This document shows, piece by piece, positions 33,205 through 43,384 of a DNA stretch of 64,000 bases; within the stretch, counting starts at the first letter, position 1, and every line of letters starts with the position of its first letter. This DNA is from Granulicella arctica (lineage in GTDB: Bacteria; Acidobacteriota; Terriglobia; Terriglobales; Acidobacteriaceae). Location: the NCBI RefSeq assembly GCF_025685605.1, contig NZ_JAGTUT010000001.1:992001-1056000 (forward strand), given 5' to 3'. Under the pieces are notes generated by a model. The model was not told the DNA's origin. It saw only the letters and a list, made by a program, of their open reading frames with translations, and searched no databases. A program made the translations under genes and the position numbers.

Positions 33205-36200
33205 GCCCTTCACGGCCATTTATTCTTCGGCCGGTGGCCACCTCGTTGCTGATGGTGGCCATTTTGCTTGCCGGTGCGGTGGCGTACCTGCAGCTTCCGG
33301 TATCGGCGCTGCCACAGGTGGACTATCCAACGATCCAGACGCTGACGTTCTATCCGGGAGCTAGTCCGGAGGTGATGGCTTCGTCGGTGACAGGACCGCT
33401 GGAGCGGCAGTTCGGACAGATCCCCGGGCTGAGCCAGATGACGTCGACCAGCTCAGGCGGCGGCAGCGTGATCACGCTGCAGTTCTCACTGAACGAGAGC
33501 ATCGACATTGCGCAGCAGGATGTGCAGGCGGCGATTAATGCGGCCTTCAGCTATCTGCCGAAGGACCTGCCGAATCCTCCGGTGTACAGCAAGGTGAACC
33601 CGGCAGATGCGCCGATCATGACGCTGGCGCTGACGACGGATACGCTTGAGCTCTCAAAGGTTGAAGATTTAGCAGATACGGTACTGGCGCAGAAGATCTC
33701 GCAACTCTCAGGCGTAGGCCTTGTGTCGATTGCCGGGGGGAAGAAGCCGGCGGTGCGCATCCAGGCGAATCCTACGGCGCTGGCGGGTTACGGGCTGAGC
33801 CTCGAGGATGTGCGGACGGCGCTTGGCTCCGCCAATGTGGACCAGGCGAAGGGTAGCTTGAATGGGGCGAAGCAGGCGTTCACCATCGAGGCGAACGATC
33901 AGTTGCTCTCCAGTAAGGACTACAACAACGTCATCATTGCGTACCGGAATGGGTCGCCGGTGCGGCTGTCGGATGTGGCAAACGCGATTGATAGCGCGGA
34001 GAACCTGTACCAGGCGGCGTGGATGGGGACGGCTGCTCCCAAGGGAGCGACCAGCCGGACGGGGACGCTGCAGCCGGCGATCATCGTGAACATTCAGCGA
34101 CAGCCCGGCGCAAACATTATCGGCGTCGTGAACGAAGTACAGAAGCTGCTGCCACAGTTGCGGACGACTTTGCCGAAGAGCGTTACGCTGCAGGTGCTGA
34201 CGGATCGAACGAATACGATTCGTGCGTCCGTCAAGGATGTGCAGTTTGAATTGATGCTGACCATTGCGCTCGTCGTGATGGTGATCTTCCTCTTCCTGCG
34301 TTCGATTGCCGCGACGATCATTCCCTCGGTCGCGGTGCCGCTGTCGATCGTGGGGACGTTCGGAATCATGTACCTGCTGGGGTACAGCCTCAACAATCTC
34401 TCATTGATGGCGCTGACGATCTCGACAGGCTTCGTGGTGGATGACGCGATCGTGATGATCGAGAACATCTCGCGCTACTTGGAGGAGGGTGACTCGCCGC
34501 TTGAGGCTGCCTTGAAGGGTTCGGAGCAGATCGGGTTCACGATCGTTTCGCTGACGGTGAGCCTGATTGCGGTGCTCATTCCCCTGCTGTTTATGGGAGA
34601 CATTGTTGGCCGCCTGTTCCGCGAGTTTGCGGTGACGCTGGCGGTGACGATTCTGATGTCTGCGCTGGTGTCGCTGACGCTGACACCGATGATGGCGGCG
34701 AAGCTGCTGAAGCATAAGCCGGAGTCGGAGCAGGGCTGGTTCTACCAGGTCAGCGAGCGATTCTTCGAGCGCGTGATCGCACGGTACGCGGTGGGCGTAC
34801 GGTGGGTGCTGCGGCATCAGACGTTCACGCTATTGGTGACGCTCGGGACGTTCGTACTGACCGTGGTGCTGTTCGTAATTGTGCCGAAGGGCTTCTTCCC
34901 GGTGCAGGATACGGGTGTGCTGCTGGCGATCACGGAGGCGCCGGAGACGATCAGTTTCCAGGCGATGTCGCTGCGGCAACAACAGTTGGCAAAGGTCATC
35001 TTGCAGGACCCGGACGTGGAAAGTCTGTCGTCCTTTATCGGCATCGATGGGCAGAACACGACGCTGAACAGTGGGCGCATTCAGATCAATTTGAAGGACC
35101 GTGAGAAACGATCTACCTCCGCGGTAGATGTGATTCGTCGACTGGTGCCACGCGTAGCGAAGGTCGACGGAATCGAATGCTATTTACAACCGCTGCAGGA
35201 TCTGACGGTTGAGGATCGTGTGAGCCGGACGCAGTATCAATACTCGATCGAGGACGCAAACGCCGAGGAGATGTCCTATTGGTCGGATCGGCTGGTGGAG
35301 AAGCTGCGGAACATTCCAACGCTGACGGATGTGGCGAGTGACCAGCAGATGAATGGGCTCGAGGCGCATCTCGTGATCGACCGCGACACGGCGAGCCGAC
35401 TCGGAATTACGCCGCAGAATATCGACGACACGCTCGATGACGCGTTTGGACAGCGACAAGTGTCGACGATCTTTACGCAGTTGAACCAGTATCACGTGGT
35501 GCTGGAGGTTGCGCCGGGATTCCAGTTGAACCCGGAATCGCTGAACCGTATTTATGTGAAAAGTTCAAATGGAACGCAGGTTCCGCTCTCGACGTTTACC
35601 CGCTTTGAGCCACGGCAGACGACGCTGGCCATCAACCACCAGGGTCAGTTCCCTGCCTCGACGATCTCGTTCAATTTGGCGCCGGGCAAGTCGATCGGCG
35701 ATGCGGTAGCGGCGGTCAATCGGGCGAAGAATGAGTTGGGAATGCCGGCCAGTGTAAACGCGCGGTTTCAGGGTACAGCGGCTTCGTTTGAAGCTTCCTT
35801 GCAGAACGAGCCTCTGCTGATTCTGGCGGCGCTGATCGTGGTGTACATCGTGCTGGGCGTTTTATACGAGAGCTATATTCATCCGATCACGATTCTTTCG
35901 ACACTGCCCTCAGCGGGTGTTGGCGCGATTCTGGCGCTGCTGATCTTTCATGTGGACCTGAGTGTGATTGCGCTGATCGGCATCATTCTGCTGATCGGCA
36001 TCGTGAAGAAGAATGCCATTATGATGATCGACTTTGCGCTTGAGGCGGAGCGGGATCATGGAATGACGCCGACTGAGGCTATCTATCAGGCCTGCCTGCT
36101 ACGCTTTCGGCCAATTATGATGACGACGATGGCGGCGTTGCTTGGCGGTGTTCCGCTGGCGCTCGGTACGGGGACGGGATCGGAGCTTCGGCGACCACTC

Positions 36201-36353
36201 GGCATCACAATCGTTGGCGGGCTGATCGTTTCGCAGGTGTTGACGCTGTTCACGACGCCGGTGGTGTACCTGTTCTTTGATCGGATCGGGCGGCGCTTGA
36301 ACAAGAAGACAGCGGCGGTTGAGATAGAGCATCATGCAGTGTCGGCGGACTAG
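33201..36353 (+). CDS. mdtB: RND multidrug efflux pump subunit (MdtB-like)
   Basis: A 1050-aa 12-TM proton-driven pump of the HAE1/RND family. It begins [20 protein letters not shown] and keeps the TM4 proton-relay motif [13 protein letters not shown] with both Asp residues. Large porter loops lie after TM1 and TM7. The tandem pump gene 2 bases downstream makes this an MdtABC-type system, in which two different pump subunits form one heterotrimer with one adaptor. Confidence 0.9.
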   Translation: MSPSRPFILRPVATSLLMVAILLAGAVAYLQLPVSALPQVDYPTIQTLTFYPGASPEVMASSVTGPLERQFGQIPGLSQMTSTSSGGGSVITLQFSLNESIDIAQQDVQAAINAAFSYLPKDLPNPPVYSKVNPADAPIMTLALTTDTLELSKVEDLADTVLAQKISQLSGVGLVSIAGGKKPAVRIQANPTALAGYGLSLEDVRTALGSANVDQAKGSLNGAKQAFTIEANDQLLSSKDYNNVIIAYRNGSPVRLSDVANAIDSAENLYQAAWMGTAAPKGATSRTGTLQPAIIVNIQRQPGANIIGVVNEVQKLLPQLRTTLPKSVTLQVLTDRTNTIRASVKDVQFELMLTIALVVMVIFLFLRSIAATIIPSVAVPLSIVGTFGIMYLLGYSLNNLSLMALTISTGFVVDDAIVMIENISRYLEEGDSPLEAALKGSEQIGFTIVSLTVSLIAVLIPLLFMGDIVGRLFREFAVTLAVTILMSALVSLTLTPMMAAKLLKHKPESEQGWFYQVSERFFERVIARYAVGVRWVLRHQTFTLLVTLGTFVLTVVLFVIVPKGFFPVQDTGVLLAITEAPETISFQAMSLRQQQLAKVILQDPDVESLSSFIGIDGQNTTLNSGRIQINLKDREKRSTSAVDVIRRLVPRVAKVDGIECYLQPLQDLTVEDRVSRTQYQYSIEDANAEEMSYWSDRLVEKLRNIPTLTDVASDQQMNGLEAHLVIDRDTASRLGITPQNIDDTLDDAFGQRQVSTIFTQLNQYHVVLEVAPGFQLNPESLNRIYVKSSNGTQVPLSTFTRFEPRQTTLAINHQGQFPASTISFNLAPGKSIGDAVAAVNRAKNELGMPASVNARFQGTAASFEASLQNEPLLILAALIVVYIVLGVLYESYIHPITILSTLPSAGVGAILALLIFHVDLSVIALIGIILLIGIVKKNAIMMIDFALEAERDHGMTPTEAIYQACLLRFRPIMMTTMAALLGGVPLALGTGTGSELRRPLGITIVGGLIVSQVLTLFTTPVVYLFFDRIGRRLNKKTAAVEIEHHAVSAD

Positions 36354-36355
36354 CG

Positions 36356-39300
36356 ATGAATGAAGAGACACCTAAACCGTCTTTAGCTGAGCGGATGATG
36401 ACCGGAGACGGCGTGCATTTTTCTGCCCCGTTCATCAAGCGCCCGGTGGCGACCTCGCTGCTTTCAGTGGCCGTCATCCTTGCGGGTATGGTGGCTTACA
36501 AGCTGCTACCCGTGTCGAGTCTGCCGCAGGTCGAGTTCCCGGTGATCTCGGTGGGTGCAAGTCTTCCGGGTGCTGATCCGGAGACGATGGCCTCGTCCGT
36601 AGCGACACCGCTTGAGAGGCAGTTCGCCAAGATTGCGGGCGTCAATGAGATGACCTCTTCGTCCTCTGCGGGCGCGGTCGGGATTACGCTGCAGTTCGAT
36701 CTGGGACGCGATGTGAATGGAGCGGCGCGGGATGTGCAGGCGGCGATCAATGCGGCGCGGAGCCAGCTGCCGGCGAACCTGCCGAGCAATCCGACGTACT
36801 ACAAAATCAACCCTGCGGACTCGCCGATCCTGATTCTGGCGCTGACCTCGGACACGTTGAATGTGCCACAGCTTTATGACGCGTGCGACAGTATTCTGGC
36901 GCAAAAGATCGCGCAAGTTGCGGGTGTTGGGCAAGCTTACTGCGGTGGCAGTGCGAAGCCGGCGGTTCGGATCGAAGCGAATCCTACGCAGCTTGCGCAT
37001 TATGGGCTGGGGCTAGAGGCACTGCGGGCGGCTATTTCCACGGTCAATGTAAATCAGCCGAAGGGCTATCTGCAGAGCGGCGACCAGCGTTGGAGCGTGG
37101 GCGCTACAGACCAGCTCTTTGGGGCGGCGGCTTATGCGCCGCTGGTCGTGGCGACGGATCGTGGGCCGGTGAGCTCGGCGGCTGCTCCTTCCGGATTACC
37201 GGCTTCTGCGGCTACGGCTGTGAGCGTCGCGCCGGTTGCGACTGCGGTTGCTGCTCGTGAGACGGGCGCGGCGGTCGATCACGGCGCGGTGCGCATCCAG
37301 GACGTCGCGCGTGTTACGGATAGCGTTGAGGACATCCATACGAGCGGCGTCTTCAACGGCAAGCCAGCGATCATGGTGTTCGTCTTCAAGAGCCCGAATG
37401 CAAACGTGGTGCAGGCTGTCGACAATGTGAAGGAGATGCTGCCTCGATTGCAGAAGTCGATTCCGCCGGTGATTCAGTTGCACATTGCGCTGGATCGAAC
37501 GGTGACGATTCGGGCTTCAGTAACGGATGTGACGCGGACGCTGGCGCTGTCGATCGTGCTGGTAATTCTTGTCGTGTTCCTGTTCCTACGCGAGGTGCGA
37601 TCAACGCTGATTCCGAGCGTGTCGGTGCCGCTAAGTCTGCTGGGAACGTTTGGCGTGATGTACCTGCTTGGCTATACGCTTGACAACCTGAGCCTGATGG
37701 CGCTGACGATCTCGACCGGGTTTGTGGTGGATGACGCGATTGTCGTGATCGAAAACATCAGCCGCCATCTCGAAGATGGCATGACACCGTTTCGGGCGGC
37801 GATGGTGGGATCGAAAGAGATCGGGTTTACGGTCCTGTCGATGAGCACCTCGCTGATCGCGGTGTTCATTCCCATCCTGCTGATGGGCGGGATTGTCGGG
37901 CGGCTATTTCGTGAGTTTGCAGTGACGCTGTCGGTCGCAATCATGGTGTCGCTGGTGGTTTCGCTGACGACGACTCCGATGTTAAGCGCGAAGTTTTTGC
38001 GGGCGCATGGGACGCATAAACATGGCTGGTTCTACGTGCTGGGCGGCCGCGTGCTGGACTGGATGACGGCCGAGTATGAGCTTGGTCTGGCATGGGTTCT
38101 GCGACATAGGCCGTTGGTGTTGACGGTGACGGTGCTGACGTTTGTGCTGAACGTGTATCTGTATACGCTGGTGCCGAAGGGCTTCTTTCCTGAGCAGGAT
38201 ACGGGGCGCATCGGCGGGCAGATCCAGGGGCAGCAGGACGTCTCGTTCGACACGATGAAGAAGCAGGTGCACGATCTTGCGGCGACGGTGCAGGGCGACC
38301 GCGGGATCGAGAACGTGGTGGCGTTCGCGGGCGGGCGCGGGAACAGCAACTCGGGCTTCATGTTTATGGCGCTGAAGCCGGATGAGGAGCGGCGGCGAAC
38401 GGGCGATACGGCCGAGGTGATTCTGGATCGGCTGCGACCGAAGGTGTCGACGGTGCCAGGCGTCATGTTGTACCTGCAGGCGTTTCAGGATCTTCGAATC
38501 GGTGGGCGAAATACGGCTACGGAGTATCAGTATTCGCTGACTACGGACAGTTTGAAGGATCTGAACGAGTGGTCTCCGAAGCTGAAGGACGCGATGGAGA
38601 AGCTGCCGGAGCTCAAGGACATTGCGACGGATCAGCAGCAGCAGGGGCTTCGGGCGCAGCTTGTGATCGATCGCGATACGGCGAGCAGGCTTGGCGTTTC
38701 GCCTTTGACCATCGACGAGACGCTGTCGGATGCGTTTTCGCAGGAGCAGGTTTCGACGACGTACATGCCGTTGAACCAGTACCACGTGGTGATGGAGGTC
38801 TCGCCGGAGTTTCAGCGCGACCCGGATGCGTTGAAGAACATTTACGTAAAGAGCACGACGGGTGCGATGGTGCCGCTGACGGCCGTGACGCACTTTGAAG
38901 CTCAGCGGATTCCGCTGGTGGTGAATCACCAGTCGCAGTCGCCGGCGACTACGCTGTCGTTCAATCTTTCGCCGGGCGAGTCACTGAGCCAGGCTACGGA
39001 GGCGATCGAGCGGGCGCGGATCGAGATCGGGATGCCAGCTTCGATTCATGGCGGATTCCAAGGATCGGCGCAGGCGTTCAAGGACTCCCTATCGTCGGAG
39101 CCGGTGTTGATCCTGCTGGCGCTGGTGACGGTCTATATCGTGCTCGGCATGTTGTACGAGAGCTTTATTCATCCACTAACGATTCTTTCGACGCTGCCTT
39201 CGGCGGGCGTCGGTGCGATCCTGGCGCTGCTGCTGTGCAAGGTGGACCTGAGCGTGATCGCTATGATCGGGATCATCCTGCTGATCGGCATCGTGAAGAA

Positions 39301-39646
39301 GAACGCGATCATGATGATCGACTTCGCACTGGTCGAAGAGCGGGTGCATGGCCTGACGCCGGAGCAGGCGATCTACAAGGCTTGCTTGATGCGTTTTCGG
39401 CCGATCATGATGACGACGGTGGCGGCGATGCTGGGTGGTCTGCCGCTGGCGCTTGGTACGGGGACCGGCTCTGAGATGCGGCGGCCGCTGGGGATTACGA
39501 TCGTCGGCGGGCTGATCGTCTCGCAGGCGCTTACGCTGTTTACTACGCCAGTGGTGTATCTGTTCTTTGACGGACTGCGGGTTCGGTTTGCCGGGCGCAA
39601 GAAGCTTGGACTTGGAGCTATTCCGCACGCAGTTGCCGGGGACTAG
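36356..39646 (+). CDS. mdtC: RND multidrug efflux pump subunit (MdtC-like)
   Basis: A 1096-aa second RND pump, homologous to the preceding one, with [13 protein letters not shown] in TM4. It has an N-terminal extension of about 22 residues before the first TM. Residues about 265-305 are an Ala/Val-rich insertion in the first porter region that its neighbour lacks. It starts 2 bases after the stop of mdtB. Drug range cannot be told from sequence. Confidence 0.9.
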   Translation: MNEETPKPSLAERMMTGDGVHFSAPFIKRPVATSLLSVAVILAGMVAYKLLPVSSLPQVEFPVISVGASLPGADPETMASSVATPLERQFAKIAGVNEMTSSSSAGAVGITLQFDLGRDVNGAARDVQAAINAARSQLPANLPSNPTYYKINPADSPILILALTSDTLNVPQLYDACDSILAQKIAQVAGVGQAYCGGSAKPAVRIEANPTQLAHYGLGLEALRAAISTVNVNQPKGYLQSGDQRWSVGATDQLFGAAAYAPLVVATDRGPVSSAAAPSGLPASAATAVSVAPVATAVAARETGAAVDHGAVRIQDVARVTDSVEDIHTSGVFNGKPAIMVFVFKSPNANVVQAVDNVKEMLPRLQKSIPPVIQLHIALDRTVTIRASVTDVTRTLALSIVLVILVVFLFLREVRSTLIPSVSVPLSLLGTFGVMYLLGYTLDNLSLMALTISTGFVVDDAIVVIENISRHLEDGMTPFRAAMVGSKEIGFTVLSMSTSLIAVFIPILLMGGIVGRLFREFAVTLSVAIMVSLVVSLTTTPMLSAKFLRAHGTHKHGWFYVLGGRVLDWMTAEYELGLAWVLRHRPLVLTVTVLTFVLNVYLYTLVPKGFFPEQDTGRIGGQIQGQQDVSFDTMKKQVHDLAATVQGDRGIENVVAFAGGRGNSNSGFMFMALKPDEERRRTGDTAEVILDRLRPKVSTVPGVMLYLQAFQDLRIGGRNTATEYQYSLTTDSLKDLNEWSPKLKDAMEKLPELKDIATDQQQQGLRAQLVIDRDTASRLGVSPLTIDETLSDAFSQEQVSTTYMPLNQYHVVMEVSPEFQRDPDALKNIYVKSTTGAMVPLTAVTHFEAQRIPLVVNHQSQSPATTLSFNLSPGESLSQATEAIERARIEIGMPASIHGGFQGSAQAFKDSLSSEPVLILLALVTVYIVLGMLYESFIHPLTILSTLPSAGVGAILALLLCKVDLSVIAMIGIILLIGIVKKNAIMMIDFALVEERVHGLTPEQAIYKACLMRFRPIMMTTVAAMLGGLPLALGTGTGSEMRRPLGITIVGGLIVSQALTLFTTPVVYLFFDGLRVRFAGRKKLGLGAIPHAVAGD

Positions 39647-40271
39647 TGGAACTTTTCAATTTGCTGGGTACCCTAAGCCTATTCTAATGAATGGTTTACA
39701 CCTCCAGCTCAACGCAAAGTATTCATTGCATTGGAGTTAGCTGCAAAGTACTCATTCGATGCAAGTTGGTTTGTGCACTAAGAACTTAGGTCAGGCTTTC
39801 AGCCCTTTGGTGATTAGGCTGCTTGAATCCAAGGCGTTGCCCCAGGCTGGTATAGGGCGGGCCTCTACCCCAGTGACCAGTGCGTCCTCTTCATCTCTAA
39901 CAGGGGCCGACTTCTGCACGCTGTTCGTCGATGCCGTTGAAGAATTGCCGAGCGATGCAAACAGGAGGGACGTACCTCAGCGGCTAGTGCCGGGTTTCCG
40001 TCGATAAACCGTGGCATGGCTGAAGCCATGGCCTTAAACGGACGAGACCGGCTCGGAGTTCTGAGTAACAAGGCTTCAAGAGCAGACCTTGACGTTCCCG
40101 TGCGGCTGAAGCTGTGCTGCATCGCGCAGGTCGTTTACTTATTTAGCCCTATTAACAGTTTAGTGGATTGGGGGTAACTGATAGTCCACTTCTTTTTTGC
40201 TGTTTCTTGCGCTTTTGCTGGGCTTTATGCGATTTGCGGGGAGTAGGGCTTGACAGGTTTTGAATGACCGG
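39647..40271. other. Gene-free stretch after the efflux operon
   Basis: About 625 bases in which only short, unconvincing open frames occur (the best about 82-85 codons on opposing strands). I see a short palindrome CATGGCT-GA-AGCCATG at 40015-40030 of the kind found in dispersed repeats, and AT-rich sequence near 40140-40200. No RNA gene is recognised. Confidence 0.5.
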
Positions 40272-40308
40272 AAAAAGAGGCAGCGGCTTGTGGCCGCTGC
40301 CTCTTTTT
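40272..40308. terminator. Bidirectional intrinsic terminator before glgP
   Basis: A perfect 16-bp stem (40272-40287 with 40293-40308), with five A at one end and five T at the other around a 5-nt TTGTG loop. It works as an intrinsic terminator in both directions. On the minus strand it lies 20 bases after the alpha-glucan phosphorylase stop, which is its obvious client. Confidence 0.88.
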
Positions 40309-40327
40309 CTACTGCTTGAAGCCTGCT

Positions 40328-42136
40328 TTATGCCTGGACCAGAACTGACTCGCGGACGGGGACTGGTTTTACTGCGTCGGAGGAGACGATAGGGCTTGCG
40401 GCTGCCTCTTTAGTGACGAGGGTCTGGGGAAAGTAGGCGTTGGTGAAGTACTGACGGAGCATGCGGTGAGTGTTGAAGAAGGTGCCGTTCATGGCGACAC
40501 AGTGCTGCTGCATGCGGGCCCAGCTATGAGGCTTGGCGTAGAGCGGAGCGATGGCGTTTTCGAGCTTGCTGTAGAGGCTTTCTGCTTCGAGGGCTTCCGT
40601 CTCAGCGTCTTCGATGGCCCAGCCGGTGACGGACTCGGCACAGCCTTCGATCCACCAACCGTCAAGGATGCTCAGGCTGGGAACGCCGTTGAGTGCGGCC
40701 TTCATACCGGAGGTGCCTGAGGCCTCGTAGGGACGGCGCGGTGTGTTGACCCAGACGTCGACGCCCTGGGTGAGCTGTGCGCCGAGATCCCAGTCGTAGT
40801 TCTCGAGATAGATGATCTTGAGGAAGCTTGAGTTGAGGTGCGCGGCTTCGGCGAAGACATCGCGGATGAGTCCCTTACCTGCTGCGTCAGCGGGGTGGGC
40901 CTTGCCGGCGTAGAGGATCTGCAGGCCACCGATCTTCTCGGCGATCTTACAGAGGCGGGCTGGATCGTGGAGCAGGAGGCTGGCGCGCTTGTAGGTAGCG
41001 ACGCGGCGGGCAAAGCCGAGGGTCAGGACGCTGGGGTTGAACTGGACGCCGGTGCGCTTGGCGACGGTATCGAAGAGGCGCTGCTTGCCCTTGTGATGGC
41101 AAGCGGCGATGCTCTCGGGAGCGACGCCGTAGACGGAGCGGAGGTACTGGTTATCGACGCGCCATGCGGGGACTTCGGCGTCGAGAAGCTCCTGCATGGA
41201 GTCGGAGAGCCAGGTGGCAGAGTGGACGCCGTTGGTGATGGCGGTGACCTTGTAGTCGGGAAACATCTGCTGCGAGACCTTGCCATGCTGCATGGCGACT
41301 CCGTTGACGAAGCGGGAGAAGCGGAGGGCAACGTAGGTCATGTTGAGCAGATTTTCGTGGAGGCAGCCGAGAGCTTCGAGGGCACCGGAACGCTGGGGAC
41401 CAAGGACCTGCAGCATCTGGTCGAGGCCGAACTTATCGTGACCGGCGGGTACGGGCGTATGCGTGGTGAAGACGCACTGGCGACGGACAGCGGCAACGTC
41501 ACTCTCGGAAGCTGTGTTGAGGGGCGCGCCTTTGAGCTGATCTTCAAGAAGAGCGAGTGAGAGGAGCGCGGCGTGGCCCTCATTCATGTGGTAAACGGCG
41601 GGCTGGCAGCCGAGGGCGTGCAGGAGCGCGATGCCACCGAGGCCGAGAACGGTCTCCTGACAGAGGCGGTAGTAGGTGTCGCCGCCGTAGAGGTGATCGG
41701 TGAGCTGACGATCGTAGGGGGTGTTGCTCTCGATGTTGGTGTCCAGGAGGAAGACCGGGATGATGTGACCGGTTACGCCGACAACGTCGAAGCGCCAGGC
41801 GCGGACGGTGATCTCGCGTCCCTGCATGGTGATGGTGACGGTCTGCGCGGCGGGGGGAAGCGTGGTCTCAGGGGTCCAGGGGACGTCGCTCTCGGTCTGC
41901 TGTCCAACCTTGTCCAGCATCTGCCGGAAGTAGCCGCGGCGATGCGCCAGCGTAACGGCGACCATGGGCGCGGCGATGTCAGCGGCGGAGCGGAGGGTAT
42001 CGCCTGCCAGCATACCAAGGCCACCGGAGTAGGTCGGCAGGGCTGGGGAGAGGGCGATTTCCATGGAGAAGTAAGCTACTTCGCGCTGGGAGAGGTCAGG
42101 AGAGGGAGTAGAGAGTGCAGCACCGGGGAGGATCAT
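40328..42136 (-). CDS. glgP: Alpha-glucan phosphorylase
   Basis: A 602-aa GT35 enzyme that releases glucose-1-phosphate from glycogen-like glucans. The start [22 protein letters not shown] is that of the short phosphorylase type without the long N-terminal extension. The PLP-binding lysine region is [11 protein letters not shown]. The catalytic residues around [16 protein letters not shown] are complete. It uses ATG 42136 with AAGGAA upstream. Its own terminator follows and it appears to be monocistronic. Confidence 0.9.
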   Translation of the reverse strand: MILPGAALSTPSPDLSQREVAYFSMEIALSPALPTYSGGLGMLAGDTLRSAADIAAPMVAVTLAHRRGYFRQMLDKVGQQTESDVPWTPETTLPPAAQTVTITMQGREITVRAWRFDVVGVTGHIIPVFLLDTNIESNTPYDRQLTDHLYGGDTYYRLCQETVLGLGGIALLHALGCQPAVYHMNEGHAALLSLALLEDQLKGAPLNTASESDVAAVRRQCVFTTHTPVPAGHDKFGLDQMLQVLGPQRSGALEALGCLHENLLNMTYVALRFSRFVNGVAMQHGKVSQQMFPDYKVTAITNGVHSATWLSDSMQELLDAEVPAWRVDNQYLRSVYGVAPESIAACHHKGKQRLFDTVAKRTGVQFNPSVLTLGFARRVATYKRASLLLHDPARLCKIAEKIGGLQILYAGKAHPADAAGKGLIRDVFAEAAHLNSSFLKIIYLENYDWDLGAQLTQGVDVWVNTPRRPYEASGTSGMKAALNGVPSLSILDGWWIEGCAESVTGWAIEDAETEALEAESLYSKLENAIAPLYAKPHSWARMQQHCVAMNGTFFNTHRMLRQYFTNAYFPQTLVTKEAAASPIVSSDAVKPVPVRESVLVQA

Positions 42137-42381
42137 GCAGTCGGGGATTCCTTTGGAGGTCCGGAGGTTGTTCCGAACTCATCGGGTAATGGCTGATTTC
42201 CGCTTCTTCCTTTCTCCTATCGGCTGGTTCGTGTGGTTCACGAACCGACGATCGGAGGAGAAGGTTGTGCGGGTATTCGAGATAGTTTATCAAAGGACAA
42301 CAAAAACTAATGAGATTTGTTGGCTTTTACAGATTCCTTACCTGCGGGCGAGCTGTCTATACAGCTCGGGCAAGGAGCTAT

Positions 42382-43368
42382 TTAGTCGTGGTAGCGCTGC
42401 TCGCCTGCTGGAATGGGAAGGGTGAGGCGGTTCTGCTGAGGGGGGAGGGGGCAGGTGGCGTAGGGGGTGTAGGCGCAGGGCGGGTTTTCGGCTCGGTTGA
42501 AGTCAAGGACGATGGTGCCGGTGCGGCCGAGGCCATTTGAGGGCAGGCCGGTGTAGAGGAAGCGGCCCGCGCCGTAGGTACGGCTGTTGCTGGTGGTGTC
42601 GCGGAAGATGAAGAAGAGGGTGTTCTTCGAGTCGCCGTCCATGATGGGGAAGAGGCGGATGGTCTGGCCGTAGAGGGTGAACTCGGCCATGCCGGGTGAG
42701 GACTCGTGGCTGAGCTGACCGAGGACATTGGTGACCGCGAGGTTGCCGGCCATGGCGGAGGGGACCCAGCGGGCGGTGACGCGGTACTGCAGATCGGGGG
42801 AGTACCAGTGGAGGCCGCGGAAGGCCTGACGGGTGGGCGCGGCTGAGTCTTTGACGCGGAGGTAGAGGCGGTCGCCGCGCTTGATGAGGACGATGAGATA
42901 GGTTCCGCTCTGGAATTCGGCGTCGAGGGGGACTGGGACCGAGAGGACTGGATGGCCATTGAGGGTGGCGTCGTGTGGGAAGCCGCCGGTCGGTTGGATG
43001 AGCAATACGGTGTTCCCGGTGAGACGGAAGGTGGCGAGGTGGGGTGGGGCATGCTCGAGGCGGAGGCTGCTGCCGGGGGCTGAACCCACGGTGGTATCGC
43101 CGGGCTTGAGCCATTCAAGGGCGATGAGAGAGAGCCAGCCGTCGGGTTGAGTGAGGGCTGCGGCGTGGTCCTTCCGCCAGCGATCGAGGGTGAGGAGATA
43201 GGAGGGATCGGGGTGGTTTGAGGCAACGGCCTGCGTGGTGAGAAAGCGGGGCTGCGGGTCGGCGGATTCTTCTGGCTTGTGGTCGGTCATCGTGTATGCG
43301 TGGGTTGGCGTCTTTTGCAGGATAAGGCAGAGGGTGAGGAGTAGGAAGATGCGGGTTGGCTTTTTCAT
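42382..43368 (-). CDS. Exported DUF1684 protein
   Basis: A 328-aa protein with a signal peptide (MKKPTRIFLLLTLCLILQ, cut near THAY) and the DUF1684 pattern: WRKDHAAALTQPDGWLSLIALEWLKPG at the start, then FPIMDGDSKNTLFFIFRD, the highly conserved RTYGAGRFLY and the C-terminal DFNRAENPPCAYTPYATCPLPP. Function of this family is unknown; the invariant Cys/Pro end suggests a fold role. It starts 16 bases after the stop of the secreted adenosine deaminase on the same strand, so they are probably cotranscribed. Confidence 0.87.
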   Translation of the reverse strand: MKKPTRIFLLLTLCLILQKTPTHAYTMTDHKPEESADPQPRFLTTQAVASNHPDPSYLLTLDRWRKDHAAALTQPDGWLSLIALEWLKPGDTTVGSAPGSSLRLEHAPPHLATFRLTGNTVLLIQPTGGFPHDATLNGHPVLSVPVPLDAEFQSGTYLIVLIKRGDRLYLRVKDSAAPTRQAFRGLHWYSPDLQYRVTARWVPSAMAGNLAVTNVLGQLSHESSPGMAEFTLYGQTIRLFPIMDGDSKNTLFFIFRDTTSNSRTYGAGRFLYTGLPSNGLGRTGTIVLDFNRAENPPCAYTPYATCPLPPQQNRLTLPIPAGEQRYHD

Positions 43369-43384
43369 GTGCGCCTGGGACGGG

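Noticed and set aside
39759..40122. Two opposing frames of 82 and 85 codons after the efflux operon
   Set aside because: They overlap each other, lack ribosome sites, and show no recognisable domain.
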